The notes under the pieces: generated by a model
What the model was told of the DNA's origin: nothing
The model's input: the letters and a program-made list of their open reading frames with translations, nothing else
Databases searched by the model: none
Program-made: the position numbers and the translations under genes
In this document: piece after piece, positions 18,408 through 28,400 of the stretch
How positions within the stretch are numbered: position 1 is the first letter of the stretch
Layout: every line of letters starts with the position of its first letter
DNA from: Spirosoma endbachense
GTDB lineage: Bacteria; Bacteroidota; Bacteroidia; Cytophagales; Spirosomataceae
Length of the DNA: 64,000 nucleotides
Direction of reading: 5' to 3'
Assembly: GCF_010233585.1 (NCBI RefSeq)
Contig: NZ_CP045997.1
Span: forward strand, 7,300,914-7,364,913

Positions 18408-19175
18408 ATGCGAAGCCTTACGATTCAGATTCCGCAGCCGTGCCACGAACGCTGGAGCGAAATGGAGCCGACCGAACAGGGGCGGTTTTGCGCCAGTTGT
18501 CAGAAAACAGTAGTCGACTACACGGCCCTCTCCGATCAGGAATTAGTCCGATTGCTTAGTCAGCCGACCGAAACAACCTGCGGGCGTTTCCGTAATGAAC
18601 AGCTTAACCGCCCATTGGCCCTATCAGCGCCGGTTAGTGTCCCTATCTGGCGGCATTGGATCGGCCTACTAACTATGGGGTTATTCGGCTGGCAAACGGC
18701 TCGGGCTCAATTGAATCAAACCAGTAATCTGGCCCCGACAACCACAGTGAAGACCAGCTACCCGATAACGGCGATTCCTATTCGGGCCGCTATTGGTGGC
18801 TCCTTTACCGAGCTGACTGTTACCGGAAAAGTAATGTGCATGGATTCAAGTGGAAATCTATTGCCAGCCGCTAAAGCTTACGTATTTGTTGGGCGACCGG
18901 GAAAGAACTGGCAAACCCAAACGGATAGTACCGGCGCATTTACCCTATCGGTTTCGATTCCGATGCAAGCCACAGAATTTACCCTCTCAACATTGGCACC
19001 ATACCATCCTCCCGAAAAAACAACCTTCCAGGCAACTCCATCGACCACTTCCATTGTCCTGAATGATATTATATTGCGCGAACCACAACAGAGAATCAAT
19101 ATCACAGGGGGTGGAATGGCGATTATAAAAACACCTTCCCGCTGGCAGAAATTTAAACGCAAATTATTTCACTGA
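18408..19175 (+). CDS. membrane protein with N-terminal cysteine cluster and carboxypeptidase-regulatory-like domain
   Basis: It encodes 255 residues. The cytoplasmic N-terminus has a conserved cysteine array: PCHERW, EQGRFCASCQKTVVDYT and TTCGRF, a likely zinc- or cluster-binding site. A transmembrane helix follows near residues 84-99 (WRHWIGLLTMGLFGW). The C-terminal part (LTVTGKVMCMDSSGNLLPAAKAYVFVG to LSVSIPMQATEFTL) is a carboxypeptidase regulatory-like beta-sandwich, presumably periplasmic. The architecture recurs in Spirosoma-type genomes, as far as I recall, without a known role. The start follows from the conserved IQIPQPCHERW opening. Confidence 0.75.
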   Translation: MRSLTIQIPQPCHERWSEMEPTEQGRFCASCQKTVVDYTALSDQELVRLLSQPTETTCGRFRNEQLNRPLALSAPVSVPIWRHWIGLLTMGLFGWQTARAQLNQTSNLAPTTTVKTSYPITAIPIRAAIGGSFTELTVTGKVMCMDSSGNLLPAAKAYVFVGRPGKNWQTQTDSTGAFTLSVSIPMQATEFTLSTLAPYHPPEKTTFQATPSTTSIVLNDIILREPQQRINITGGGMAIIKTPSRWQKFKRKLFH

Positions 19176-19354
19176 GTCCGGAAAATCACAGAAAAATTGC
19201 TTCCGATCTCGATTGCACTAACACGCTGAGTATAGGCTTTTCGGAGTCACAAAGGGTATGTTCATAAAACGGTATACGTTCTTTTTAGTTAAGCTAGTGA
19301 CAGGCAACCGATAAACTGTCGGTTCGTTATACGCACATTAGCCGAATAACTAAA

Positions 19355-19792
19355 ATGAGCGAATTTGTGGTCAGGAAGAACGTGAGAATTAAAGCGGCTC
19401 CTGCTGTGGTCTGGGATGCGCTGACCAATCCAGAGAAAACGAAACAATATTTTTTCAACTGCGAAGTTTTCTCCGATTGGGAGGTAGGTAGCACGATCCT
19501 TTTTACAGGAAGAATGTTCCTCATCAAAAAAGTGGAGTTCAAGGGACAAATCCTGAAGATTGAGCCAGAACGACTTTTAAAGTACACATTAACGAACGAC
19601 GATGATGACATCGACTCCTCCAGCTTCTCGACGGTGACCGATGAATTGACCTACGAAAATGGCGAAACAATTCTGTCGATTACAGATGATGTAGGCGAAG
19701 GCAAGGGAGCTGAAGATCGCTTTAAACGATCAGAAAAAGGTTGGGATAAAATACTGGAGGGCCTAAAAGAAGTCGTAGAAAAACAGCCCTGA
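19355..19792 (+). CDS. SRPBCC/AHSA1-like domain protein
   Basis: It encodes 145 residues with the AHSA1/START-like pattern: VRIKAAPAVVWDALTNPEKTK at the N-terminus, a central FEGQILKIEPERLLKYT-type strand run (VEFKGQILKIEPERLLKYT), and a C-terminal helix (KGWDKILEGLKEVVE). The fold forms a hydrophobic ligand pocket. Bacterial single-domain members are usually of unknown function, though some sit in ArsR-type operons. No regulator is adjacent here. A hairpin at 19824-19869 ends the unit. Confidence 0.85.
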   Translation: MSEFVVRKNVRIKAAPAVVWDALTNPEKTKQYFFNCEVFSDWEVGSTILFTGRMFLIKKVEFKGQILKIEPERLLKYTLTNDDDDIDSSSFSTVTDELTYENGETILSITDDVGEGKGAEDRFKRSEKGWDKILEGLKEVVEKQP

Positions 19793-19823
19793 AAAACTTT
19801 TATCGGCCAGGTAGCCTCAAAAA

Positions 19824-19869
19824 ACCAACGTGCAAACAGAGCCAGTGATGAGCCTGTTTGCACGTTGGT
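19824..19869. terminator. 16-bp perfect hairpin between convergent genes
   Basis: ACCAACGTGCAAACAG at 19824-19839 is perfectly complementary to 19854-19869, with a 14-nt loop. It lies between the SRPBCC gene and the convergent DUF1080 gene and probably terminates both. Confidence 0.7.
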
Positions 19870-19932
19870 AGTTAACCTAAAAAATAATGGCTGCCAATCA
19901 GGAAGGATAGGGAGCCGTAGTGAGTCGATCCG

Positions 19933-20739
19933 TTACAACTCGCGCACCCAGATATTACGGAATCCAACTGGGTTGCCATGATCCTGAAGCAGAATCGGAC
20001 CAGCGCCGTGGGCCTGCACTTTCGGATAACCAATGTACTCGGTCGTGCCACGAATAGCTACGTGGTTTTGCACCAGAATTCCATTCAGCAACACCGTTAC
20101 GTAGGCGAAATCGACCATCAGACCGGCTTTATTGAAGCGAGGTGCCTGATAAATAACGTCATAGGTCTGCCACTCACCTGGCTTACGGCTTGGGTTTGCC
20201 AAGGGGATCGCCTGTTTGTAGATCGAGCCAACCATCCCATTCACATACGTTGGGTTGTTGTAGTTGTCGAGAACCTGTAATTCATAACGGCCTTGTAAAA
20301 AGACACCACTGTTGCCACGACCCTGGCTGTTTCCCTCTACCTTTTCGGGTGTTTTGAATTCAAGGTGAAGTTGAAAATCGTTAAACTCCTTCTTGGAACG
20401 AGCCGAAAAGCCTTTCGTTGAATACATTATACCATCCTGCACTGGCCATTTTAGTGGGCCTTCGTTGGTTTTTTCCCAACTGGCTGGCGCATAGCCTTTA
20501 ATGGCTACCCATTCGTCGGTATTCTTACCATCAAACAGTACAATGGCGTCAGAAGGGGGCGTTGTGCCACTCGTATTTGCAGAGACAGTACCGGGGGTGA
20601 CAACGGGTGGTACAGGCTCCCAAATTTCGGTAGACTGGGGCGTTTGTTTGCTGGGTTCAGTCTGAGCCGAAGCCGAATAGGTAAGCGCTAAACCAACGAT
20701 ACCAACGCAAAAAGCGAGCGATAACGGAGCATTTTTCAT
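19933..20739 (-). CDS. DUF1080 (3-keto-disaccharide hydrolase type) secreted protein
   Basis: It encodes 268 residues: a signal peptide (LSLAFCVGIVGLALTYSASAQ), a low-complexity linker, then one DUF1080 domain. That domain runs from IVLFDGKNTDEWVAIKG through LHLEFKTPEKVEG and GRGNSGVFLQGRYELQVLDNY to GHGNPVGFRNIWVREL. This concanavalin-like fold has been linked to hydrolysis of 3-keto-glycosides in Bacteroidota. It is divergent from a larger DUF1080 gene 120 bp away, and the two probably share a regulatory region. Substrate is inferred only at the level of glycosides. Confidence 0.88.
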   Translation of the reverse strand: MKNAPLSLAFCVGIVGLALTYSASAQTEPSKQTPQSTEIWEPVPPVVTPGTVSANTSGTTPPSDAIVLFDGKNTDEWVAIKGYAPASWEKTNEGPLKWPVQDGIMYSTKGFSARSKKEFNDFQLHLEFKTPEKVEGNSQGRGNSGVFLQGRYELQVLDNYNNPTYVNGMVGSIYKQAIPLANPSRKPGEWQTYDVIYQAPRFNKAGLMVDFAYVTVLLNGILVQNHVAIRGTTEYIGYPKVQAHGAGPILLQDHGNPVGFRNIWVREL

Positions 20740-20858
20740 GGAAATGTAAAGGGATTAATGAATTCGCCAATAAAACCCTCAAAGATAGAGCAATTGCCGA
20801 ATCACATCCTTTTGTAGGGAAAAAATGGTAAATTTCGAGCCAAAAATTACGAACATAC

Positions 20859-22760
20859 ATGTCAAAACCAACTACTACAGCACGCTTCCGCTGGCTGTTG
20901 GGCATCGGCTGGATCGTCGGAACAGGATTAACCCTGGCTCAACCTGTTCCAACGCCTGGTACACCTATTCTACTCAATGATCTGAGCGCGTTTAAACCGG
21001 CCACGCAAAACTGGCAAATTGTTGGTACTACCCGCGCTGAACTGAACAAACCGAATACCATCATCACGGAGAAAGGAACGGGTGAGCTAGCCAACGTTCC
21101 ACTCGCCAAAGCGCCCGAAGACCCCAAAAATCCCTATAAATATAACCTGTTCACAACCATGGAACACGGGGATATTGATCTGGAACTGGATTATATGATT
21201 GCCTCGAAATCGAACTCAGGCGTCTATCTTCAGGGTCGTTATGAAGTGCAGTTGTTCGATAGCTGGGATAACAGCGGCTGGGACCTCCACAGCCCGCGCG
21301 TTGTCGACAATGGTTCGATCTATGAACGCTGGGACCCCAAACGTCCTGAAGGGCAGAATGGTTACGAAGGCCATCCGGCCCGCCAGAATGCCAGCCGGGC
21401 TCCCGGTTTATGGCAACACCTGAAAATCTCATTTCAGGCTCCGCGCTTCAACGCAAACGGACAGAAGACCGAAAATGCCCGGATGATCCGGGTGGAATTG
21501 AACGGTGTTGTCATTCACGAAGATGTTGAGTTGACTGGTCCAACCCGTGCGGCTGGTTTCGAGGATGAGAAACCACTCGGTCCAATCATGCTTCAGGGCG
21601 ATCATGGTCCCGTAGCCTTTCGCAATATTCGGTACATATCGTACGACAAACCGCGTCCCGAATTGCTGAATCTGAAGTATTCAATCTACAAAGGAAAGTA
21701 CGAAAAAGAGCCGGAATACGACAAAACGGCTCCCGAATCTGAAGGTGCCTCAAAAGTGCTGACTTCATCGGTAAGCCGTATTCCAAATGACTTTCTGATT
21801 CGCTATACGGGTACGATCAGGATTGCGGAACCGGGGGAATACCGTTTTAACCTGGGCGTTCCAGGCGGTGGAGGCATGCTTAAGATCAACAACCAGTCGG
21901 TCGTGGCACCTGATGGCAGGGGCAACAGAGGCAAAATTACATTGCCCAAAGGCGATCTGCCTTTTGAACTCTTTTATTCCAAATTTGTCGGCTGGTTTCA
22001 ACCTTCACTGGGGCTAAGTGTTGCCGGACCGGGTATTCGCGAATTCCTGATCAGTGATTCCGTCGGGGGAAATAGCGACGATACGGACCCGATCCTGATC
22101 GAAGCCTCTACAAATACCATACTCCGTAGCTTTATGGATCTTCCCGGCGATAAAAATACGCAGGGGAAAACCATTCGCGTTACGCATGGCATTTCGGTAG
22201 GCAGCCCTGAACAGGTCCACTACACCTATGATCTGGACAAAGGTGCCGTGGTACAGGTATGGCGTGGCCTGTTTCTGGATGCGACTCCTATGTGGCACGA
22301 CCGGGGCGATGGTTCTTCGCGGCCGCTCGGTATGGTACAACGCATGGGCGCACCGGTACTTTTCCTGACCAAACTCGCATCGCCACAGGCCAACTGGGTA
22401 ACCGATACAACCGGTTCTGGCTACCGCCCGAAAGGCTATGTACTCGATGGGAGCGATCGGCCTACATTCCGCTATCAGAGCTATGGCAGTATGGTTGACG
22501 ATAAGATTCGGGTGCTGGAAGCCGGACAGGGAATAAAGCGCGAAGTAACAATAGCCACTCCTGCCGACAATCTCTACGCCCGGCTGGCCAGCGGTAGTGT
22601 TATTAGTCCCCTGGAAAACGGCATGTATCTCATTGATGGACAGGAATACCTGCGTATCGACGATGCTGGCGGAGCAAAACCGATTGTTCGGGAATCTAAC
22701 GGCCAGAAAGAATTACTTGTGCCTGTGAAAGGGAAATTGACCTATTCGATCTTGTTTTAA
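20859..22760 (+). CDS. DUF1080 domain protein with PA14-like module
   Basis: It encodes 633 residues: signal peptide (WLLGIGWIVGTGLTLAQP), then a DUF1080 domain at about 30-270 with DYMIASKSNSGVYLQGRYEVQLFD and the closing GDHGPVAFRNIRYI. A PA14-like sandwich (FLIRYTGTIRIAEPGEYRFNLG) follows at about 305-390. A roughly 220-residue C-terminal region (YDLDKGAVVQVWRG, TFRYQSYGSM) resembles domains found in heme/cytochrome-associated carbohydrate proteins, but I cannot name it. The gene lies 75 bp before the propeller-cytochrome gene and probably forms an operon with it. A role in glycoside binding or hydrolysis is inferred. Confidence 0.82.
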   Translation: MSKPTTTARFRWLLGIGWIVGTGLTLAQPVPTPGTPILLNDLSAFKPATQNWQIVGTTRAELNKPNTIITEKGTGELANVPLAKAPEDPKNPYKYNLFTTMEHGDIDLELDYMIASKSNSGVYLQGRYEVQLFDSWDNSGWDLHSPRVVDNGSIYERWDPKRPEGQNGYEGHPARQNASRAPGLWQHLKISFQAPRFNANGQKTENARMIRVELNGVVIHEDVELTGPTRAAGFEDEKPLGPIMLQGDHGPVAFRNIRYISYDKPRPELLNLKYSIYKGKYEKEPEYDKTAPESEGASKVLTSSVSRIPNDFLIRYTGTIRIAEPGEYRFNLGVPGGGGMLKINNQSVVAPDGRGNRGKITLPKGDLPFELFYSKFVGWFQPSLGLSVAGPGIREFLISDSVGGNSDDTDPILIEASTNTILRSFMDLPGDKNTQGKTIRVTHGISVGSPEQVHYTYDLDKGAVVQVWRGLFLDATPMWHDRGDGSSRPLGMVQRMGAPVLFLTKLASPQANWVTDTTGSGYRPKGYVLDGSDRPTFRYQSYGSMVDDKIRVLEAGQGIKREVTIATPADNLYARLASGSVISPLENGMYLIDGQEYLRIDDAGGAKPIVRESNGQKELLVPVKGKLTYSILF

Positions 22761-22835
22761 CCGGTTTATGGCATTCGGTATGGTTTAGTGTGATTTATTC
22801 AGCGCGATCAATCAGCCCATGCCTATCCCCAGATT

Positions 22836-24842
22836 ATGAAAAAGCTATTGACAACCCTCTTCGCTATGGCCAGCCTGACAGCGGTTCAGGCGCAGGAATC
22901 GCCTAAAGAGGAAGATTTTTTTAAGATTCTGAAAGTAACGGCTCCCGAAGGTACGCTGCTCGAAGTGGGCGGCCTGACGACTCTACCCGACGGTAGCTTA
23001 GGTGTAGCCACGCGCCGGGGCGATGTCTGGATTGTGGAAAACCCAACGAGTCGTAAGCCGTTCTTCCGCAAGTTTGCCTCGGGTCTCCACGAGATTCTGG
23101 GTCTTACCTATAAAGACGGCGCCCTTTATTGCGCCCAGCGCGGTGAATTGACCAAAATGGTCGATACCAATAAAGACGGGAAAGCCGATGTCTTCGAAAC
23201 TGTTTATGCCTGGCCGCTGTCGGGTCATTACCACGAATACAGCTTCGGCCCAAAAATTGCACCCGATGGGACATTTTTTGTCACCGCCAATGTTGCCTTT
23301 GGCGATGAAGAATGGTGGCGGGGTGAAAGCCGTGTTCCCTGGCGGGGCTGGACCATGAACATTACCGAAAGCGGCAACATGCAGCCCTGGGCCACAGGAA
23401 TGCGTTCCCCCTGCGGATTAGGTATTTACGATGGTCAGCTGTTTTATGCCGATAACCAGGGTGACTGGATGGGATCGGGCGGTATTGTCCACGTCAAAAA
23501 AGGAGCGTTTGTCGGTCACCCGGCGGGTTTACGCTGGACCGGCATGGCCAATTCGCCGGTTAAACTCACTCCCGAACAGTTTTACGCCAAAATTGACGAA
23601 CGTCGGCGTAGAGACGAGAATGGCCGGGCTATTAAACCCGAAAACGTGGTCAACGAAACACCAGCTTTGCTCTATAGTATGAAAGAGCAATTTCCAAGTG
23701 CTGACATTCAGACGCCCGCTGTTTGGTTGCCCCATGGTATTCTTGGCATTTCGAACTCCGAAATTGTGGAAATTCCACAGGGAGCATTTGGACCATTCGA
23801 AGGCCAGTTGCTGGTCGGCGATCAGGGCATGAGCAAAATTTCGCGGGTATTCATGGAGAAAGTGAACGGCGAATACCAGGGCGGAGCCATTGAATTCCGG
23901 AATGGATTCCGGTCGGGGGTTTTGCGGATGGCCTGGGGTAAAGACGGTTCTCTGTTTGTGGGCGAAACCAACCGTGGCTGGGGATCGGCTGGCGAAGCCA
24001 ATGAAGGGCTGCAACGACTGGCCTGGAACGGCACGATGCCCTTTGAGATGCGGACAGTAAAGGCCATGCCCGACGGCTTTGAAGTAGAATTCACCAAACC
24101 TGTCGACCGAAAATCGGCCGAAGATCTGGCGTCGTATCGGGTTGAAAGTTTTATTTACAAATACCATTCCGTCTATGGTAGCCCGACAATCAACAAGGAG
24201 GCTCTTCCGATCAAAGGCGTAAAAGTATCGGCCGATGGCCTCAAAGCCCGGCTGATTGTTGGTGATCTGCGCAAATACTACATTCACCAGCTAACGCTCG
24301 ATGGCGTCCGGGGAGAAGAGGGTTCCTACTCACTCGTCCATCCGATTGCCTACTACACACTGAATAATATTCCCGATGGTCAGAAGCTGGCTCTTAGCGA
24401 AGTAAGTACGAAAAACTCAGCAACTGCTCCCGTAACCACACCGGCAACGCCCCCAACTGCGGATAAAAAGGTGGTTCCGGCCAAAAAGCCTGTTACGGGC
24501 GGCAAGCCTAAACTGGTCGAAGGGCAAGCAGTTACGATGGCCAAAGCACCAACTTACGAAGAAGTGAAAGGATTGTTAACCCGCCATACGTGCGCTGCCT
24601 GTCATCAGGCGAATAAACGTCAGGTAGGGCCTGCTTTTTCGGATGTTGCCAAACGCAAATACACGAACGACCAGATTGTGGATTTGATCTATAGCCCAAA
24701 GCCAAAAAACTGGCCAGATTACGCAACTGAGATGCCCCCCATGCCACAGGTTCCAAAAGCGGATGCGCTGAAAATTGCAGCCTGGATTAATTCGCTGGGT
24801 GCATCGGCGAAGAGCGAAGCTACTGGTGAACCAAAGCCATAG
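22836..24842 (+). CDS. exported beta-propeller (sugar-dehydrogenase-like) protein with C-terminal cytochrome c
   Basis: It encodes 668 residues: signal peptide (LTTLFAMASLTAVQAQ), then a propeller of about 430 residues (LTTLPDGSLGVATRRGDVWIV, GMRSPCGLGIYDGQLFYADNQGD) like PQQ/NHL-type glucose dehydrogenases. A proline/lysine linker leads to a class I cytochrome c domain with heme motif CAACH (about residue 588) and axial Met candidates in ATEMPPMP. It probably transfers electrons from a sugar-type substrate to the respiratory chain. Sitting beside DUF1080 genes, it could supply the 3-keto sugars they are thought to cleave. PQQ binding is not shown by sequence. A T-tailed terminator follows. 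Confidence 0.85.
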   Translation: MKKLLTTLFAMASLTAVQAQESPKEEDFFKILKVTAPEGTLLEVGGLTTLPDGSLGVATRRGDVWIVENPTSRKPFFRKFASGLHEILGLTYKDGALYCAQRGELTKMVDTNKDGKADVFETVYAWPLSGHYHEYSFGPKIAPDGTFFVTANVAFGDEEWWRGESRVPWRGWTMNITESGNMQPWATGMRSPCGLGIYDGQLFYADNQGDWMGSGGIVHVKKGAFVGHPAGLRWTGMANSPVKLTPEQFYAKIDERRRRDENGRAIKPENVVNETPALLYSMKEQFPSADIQTPAVWLPHGILGISNSEIVEIPQGAFGPFEGQLLVGDQGMSKISRVFMEKVNGEYQGGAIEFRNGFRSGVLRMAWGKDGSLFVGETNRGWGSAGEANEGLQRLAWNGTMPFEMRTVKAMPDGFEVEFTKPVDRKSAEDLASYRVESFIYKYHSVYGSPTINKEALPIKGVKVSADGLKARLIVGDLRKYYIHQLTLDGVRGEEGSYSLVHPIAYYTLNNIPDGQKLALSEVSTKNSATAPVTTPATPPTADKKVVPAKKPVTGGKPKLVEGQAVTMAKAPTYEEVKGLLTRHTCAACHQANKRQVGPAFSDVAKRKYTNDQIVDLIYSPKPKNWPDYATEMPPMPQVPKADALKIAAWINSLGASAKSEATGEPKP

Positions 24843-24887
24843 ACTATAACAGTAAAGTTGACATAAAATAAAGAGTACATACTTAGC

Positions 24888-24919
24888 AAAAAAGCCTGAT
24901 CGATTGGTCAGGCTTTTTT
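24888..24919 (+). terminator. rho-independent terminator
   Basis: AAAAAAGCCTGA (24888-24899) pairs with TCAGGCTTTTTT (24908-24919), with an 8-nt loop. The T run makes it a classical intrinsic terminator for the DUF1080-cytochrome unit, separating it from susC. Confidence 0.85.
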
Positions 24920-25085
24920 CATTTAGGCGTAGTAAAAACGAGCATAATTCATCGATTCTTTAGTAACAAATACTCAAAATACATAGTAGATGGGGTTTAT
25001 ATAGGCCTTTTAAGAAAATAGAAACCAGACAAGATTACTTTGTTCTATTTGAATACATGATTATAAAACCAATTCTTATCCTCTG

Positions 25086-28000
25086 ATGAAACACTATCTA
25101 CTAATCAAAGGCGGTCAACTTAGCATATTGCTGTGTGCCGTTTTTCTACTCATCAACGTAGCCCACGCGCAGGACCGCCGGGTTACGGGTCGCGTCGTAT
25201 CGAGTAAAGACCAGCAGGCCATTCCGGGCGTGAACATCCTTATCAAAAATACACAGACAGGTACAACAACCGATGCCAATGGAAACTTCTCATTGAATAC
25301 CCCGCCCAATGCTACACTGGTTATCAGCGCCATTGGTTTTACGGGTCGGGAAATAGCCGTCGGTAATCAATCGCAGGTGAACGTAACGCTTCAGGAAGGT
25401 GAACAGAACCTGAACGAAGTAGTCGTTACGGCGCTGGGTATCAAGAAAGAAGCGAAACGATTAGGCTACGCGACTGCTATTGTGACGCCCGAGCAGGTTA
25501 CTACCAACCGTACGGTTAACTTCATGAATGCTCTACAGGGCAAAATTGCCGGGGTGAACATTTCCAGCCTTGGTACGGGCGCAGCCGGTACGAGTAAAAT
25601 CCGGATTAGGGGTCAATCGTCGTTTTCGGGTCAGAATAGCCCGCTTATCGTGGTGAATGGCGTCCCGATCGATAACACCAACTTTGGTCAGAACAACGGT
25701 AACACCGGTAGCGACAACTCCATTGCCAGCCGAAACGGCGATAACTACTCCGATGGCGGTGACGGTCTGTCGTCTATTAACCCCGATGACATCGAAGGCA
25801 TGACGGTTCTGAAAGGGGGCACAGCTGCCGCTCTCTATGGCTCACGCGCCAAAGACGGTGCCATTCTGATTACCACCAAAACCAAAGGAATTGGCCAGGG
25901 CATTGGAGTAACCTACAACTCGAACTTCACGACTGATCATCCGCTGGACTACACCGACTACCAGTACGAATACGGCCAGGGTGAATACGGCGTTCGGCCA
26001 ACGGCACCCAACCCGACATCTGGCGTATGGAGTTTCGGCGAGAAGTTTAACGGTCAGACACAGGTACTTTTCGGTGGTGTAACCGTACCCTACCAGCCCG
26101 TCCGTAACCGGATCAATACGTTTTATCGGGATGGATCGACCTGGACAAATTCGATTTCAATTTCAACCGGTAGTGATCGGGGCGGTTTGAACCTGTCGCT
26201 TTCGAATCTGGACAACAAAGGAATTACCCCAAACAACTCGTTCAATCGGAAAACGATCAATCTGGGCTTCAGCTATAATCTTTCGCCCAAGCTGAGCGTA
26301 ACCGGCTCGATCAATTACTCGAACGAGTACAATAAAAACCCACCTCAGATTGCCCAGCAGGACAATAGTACACCAACGGTCATTTACACGCTGGCCAACT
26401 CGATGCCGCTCGATGTGCTGGAAGCAAACCAGATCAATCCAACAACTGGCAACGAGTTTGTATACTCGCGGTTTATGAACCGGACGAATCCGTACTTCGT
26501 CATGAACTATAAGTTTGAGAATATTCGCCGGGATCGTCTGTTTGGTAATATTTCAGCTCGCTATAATTTTACGGACTGGCTCTATCTACAAGGCCGCGTC
26601 GGGCAGGATTACTGGTCGCGCGATCAGGACTATAACTTCCCAACGGGTCAGGCTTCCCTCGCAGCGGCACCCGCAGGTTTTGTGAACGGACGTTACGTGC
26701 AGGAAGCCCGCCGATTCCGCGAATTAAACACCGACTTCCTGATTGGTGCCAACCGTAAGTTTGGCGTACTGGGTATTGACCTGACGGTGGGCGGCAATCA
26801 GCTCTATCGCCGGAGCGACCTGAATAGCGTTATGGCCACGGATTTCATTGTTCGGGGCTTGTATGTACCACAGAACGGTCGTGTGAAAGATCCGCTGTAT
26901 GGCCTTAGCGAACGGAAAGTAAACTCCTTATATGCAGCGGCCGAATTCTCATTTAAGGACGTGTTGTTCCTGAACGGAACGATCCGGAATGACTGGTTCT
27001 CGACCCTCGCCCCGGCGAATAGAAGCATTCTGTATCCATCGGTCACAGGAAGTTTCGTCTTTTCGCAAGCCTTCAATAATTTACCAGCCTGGTTAAACTT
27101 CGGAAAACTTCGGGCGGCCTACGCTGAGGTCGGTAGCGATGGTGATGTAGCGCCTTACTCGAACAACCTGTTCTACGCTGTTGCGGCAAACCTCTTTCCG
27201 AATCCTGCCGGAGCAGGCCAGCCTGTAGGCAATATCACATCGAATACTGTACCGAGTGCCACCCTCAAACCAAGTCGGGTTGCTGAGGCCGAAGTTGGAT
27301 TGGAGTTAAAGATGTTTAACAACCGCGTAGGTTTAGATCTGGCTTTCTACAACAAAATCACTAGCGATCAGATCGTTGCGGCACAGACCTCCGATGCATC
27401 AGGTTATACCAGCGCGTTGATCAACAGTGGACAGAGCAGAAACCGGGGCGTTGAAGTATTATTGAACCTCTCCCCCGTCAGGACGAAGGATTTCTCCTGG
27501 GATGTAACGTTGAATGGTTCGTATAATAAGACGAAACTGCTCAAACTTCTGACCGACGACGACGGCACACCCGAAAAGGATTATAACAAGGATAAGCAAG
27601 CCGATCAGATTGTAGTCGGCACCGGAATTTATGTCGGTGAACTTCGGCAGGTAGTTGGTCAGGAATTGGGTCAATTATTCACCTACGGCTATGCAAGAGA
27701 TGCACAGGGACGGATTGTCCACGGCAGCGATGGCATACCGAACCGTACACCGGCTCCTATTTCGCTTGGTTCAGCACTCCCCAAATACGTCGGTGGCATT
27801 ACAAACACCTTTAACTATAAAGGTCTAAACCTATCGTTCCTGATCGACTTCAAACTGGGCGGTAAGATGATTTCGGGCACCAACCTGAATGCGTTCCGGC
27901 ATGGTTTGCAAAAAGAAACCCTGATTGGCCGGGGTGAAGCCGACAACAAAATGGTCGGTGTTGGTGTGAATGATAAAGGGGAGGTCAATGCAGTTCGGGC

Positions 28001-28310
28001 ATTTGTACAGGATTACTATTCAGTTGGGCGCTCGAAAAGTCTTGGCGAACAGGTTCTTTACGATGCTGGCTTATGGAAACTTCGTCAGATCAGCATTGGC
28101 TATGACTTCACCAAATTCCTACCCAAAACGTTGTTTATCAAAGGGATTCGATTGAGTGCCGTGGCCAACAACGTAGCAGTCCTGAAAAAATGGGTGCCCA
28201 ATATCGACCCTGAACAATTCGGTTTCAGCTCTGATAACCTGATCGGTCTGGAGTCGACTGGATTGCCCATCACCCGCAGTATTGGTTTCAACCTGAATGT
28301 TAGATTTTAA
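25086..28310 (+). CDS. SusC/RagA-family TonB-linked outer membrane transporter
   Basis: It encodes 1074 residues. The order is signal peptide (ending VAHAQ), carboxypeptidase regulatory-like domain (VTGRVVSSKDQQAIPGVNI, about 30-115), plug with the LNEVVVTALG TonB-box-like stretch and the KGGTAAALYGSRAKDGAILITTK signature, then a 22-strand barrel ending in an aromatic residue (GFNLNVRF). SusC proteins form a pedal-bin complex with the SusD lipoprotein, encoded 90 bp downstream, to import oligomeric nutrients. No adjacent anti-sigma or hybrid sensor was found. The nearby DUF1080/cytochrome genes suggest a glycoside substrate. Confidence 0.96.
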   Translation: MKHYLLIKGGQLSILLCAVFLLINVAHAQDRRVTGRVVSSKDQQAIPGVNILIKNTQTGTTTDANGNFSLNTPPNATLVISAIGFTGREIAVGNQSQVNVTLQEGEQNLNEVVVTALGIKKEAKRLGYATAIVTPEQVTTNRTVNFMNALQGKIAGVNISSLGTGAAGTSKIRIRGQSSFSGQNSPLIVVNGVPIDNTNFGQNNGNTGSDNSIASRNGDNYSDGGDGLSSINPDDIEGMTVLKGGTAAALYGSRAKDGAILITTKTKGIGQGIGVTYNSNFTTDHPLDYTDYQYEYGQGEYGVRPTAPNPTSGVWSFGEKFNGQTQVLFGGVTVPYQPVRNRINTFYRDGSTWTNSISISTGSDRGGLNLSLSNLDNKGITPNNSFNRKTINLGFSYNLSPKLSVTGSINYSNEYNKNPPQIAQQDNSTPTVIYTLANSMPLDVLEANQINPTTGNEFVYSRFMNRTNPYFVMNYKFENIRRDRLFGNISARYNFTDWLYLQGRVGQDYWSRDQDYNFPTGQASLAAAPAGFVNGRYVQEARRFRELNTDFLIGANRKFGVLGIDLTVGGNQLYRRSDLNSVMATDFIVRGLYVPQNGRVKDPLYGLSERKVNSLYAAAEFSFKDVLFLNGTIRNDWFSTLAPANRSILYPSVTGSFVFSQAFNNLPAWLNFGKLRAAYAEVGSDGDVAPYSNNLFYAVAANLFPNPAGAGQPVGNITSNTVPSATLKPSRVAEAEVGLELKMFNNRVGLDLAFYNKITSDQIVAAQTSDASGYTSALINSGQSRNRGVEVLLNLSPVRTKDFSWDVTLNGSYNKTKLLKLLTDDDGTPEKDYNKDKQADQIVVGTGIYVGELRQVVGQELGQLFTYGYARDAQGRIVHGSDGIPNRTPAPISLGSALPKYVGGITNTFNYKGLNLSFLIDFKLGGKMISGTNLNAFRHGLQKETLIGRGEADNKMVGVGVNDKGEVNAVRAFVQDYYSVGRSKSLGEQVLYDAGLWKLRQISIGYDFTKFLPKTLFIKGIRLSAVANNVAVLKKWVPNIDPEQFGFSSDNLIGLESTGLPITRSIGFNLNVRF

Positions 28311-28400
28311 ATGAGGTTCATGGCTTTCATCGTTTACAAGTGCACACGAAAACTATAGCGTAAAAGCGCTCTGAAAGCCAAACCCAAAAACTCTTTACCA

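Noticed and set aside
18281..18559. 92-codon plus-strand frame before and into the cysteine-array gene
   Set aside because: Overlaps the start of a supported gene in another frame; only its first part has a hydrophobic run and it has no family match.
23529..24287. 252-codon open frame antisense to the propeller-cytochrome gene
   Set aside because: It lies wholly inside a well-supported gene, and its translation shows no family motif.
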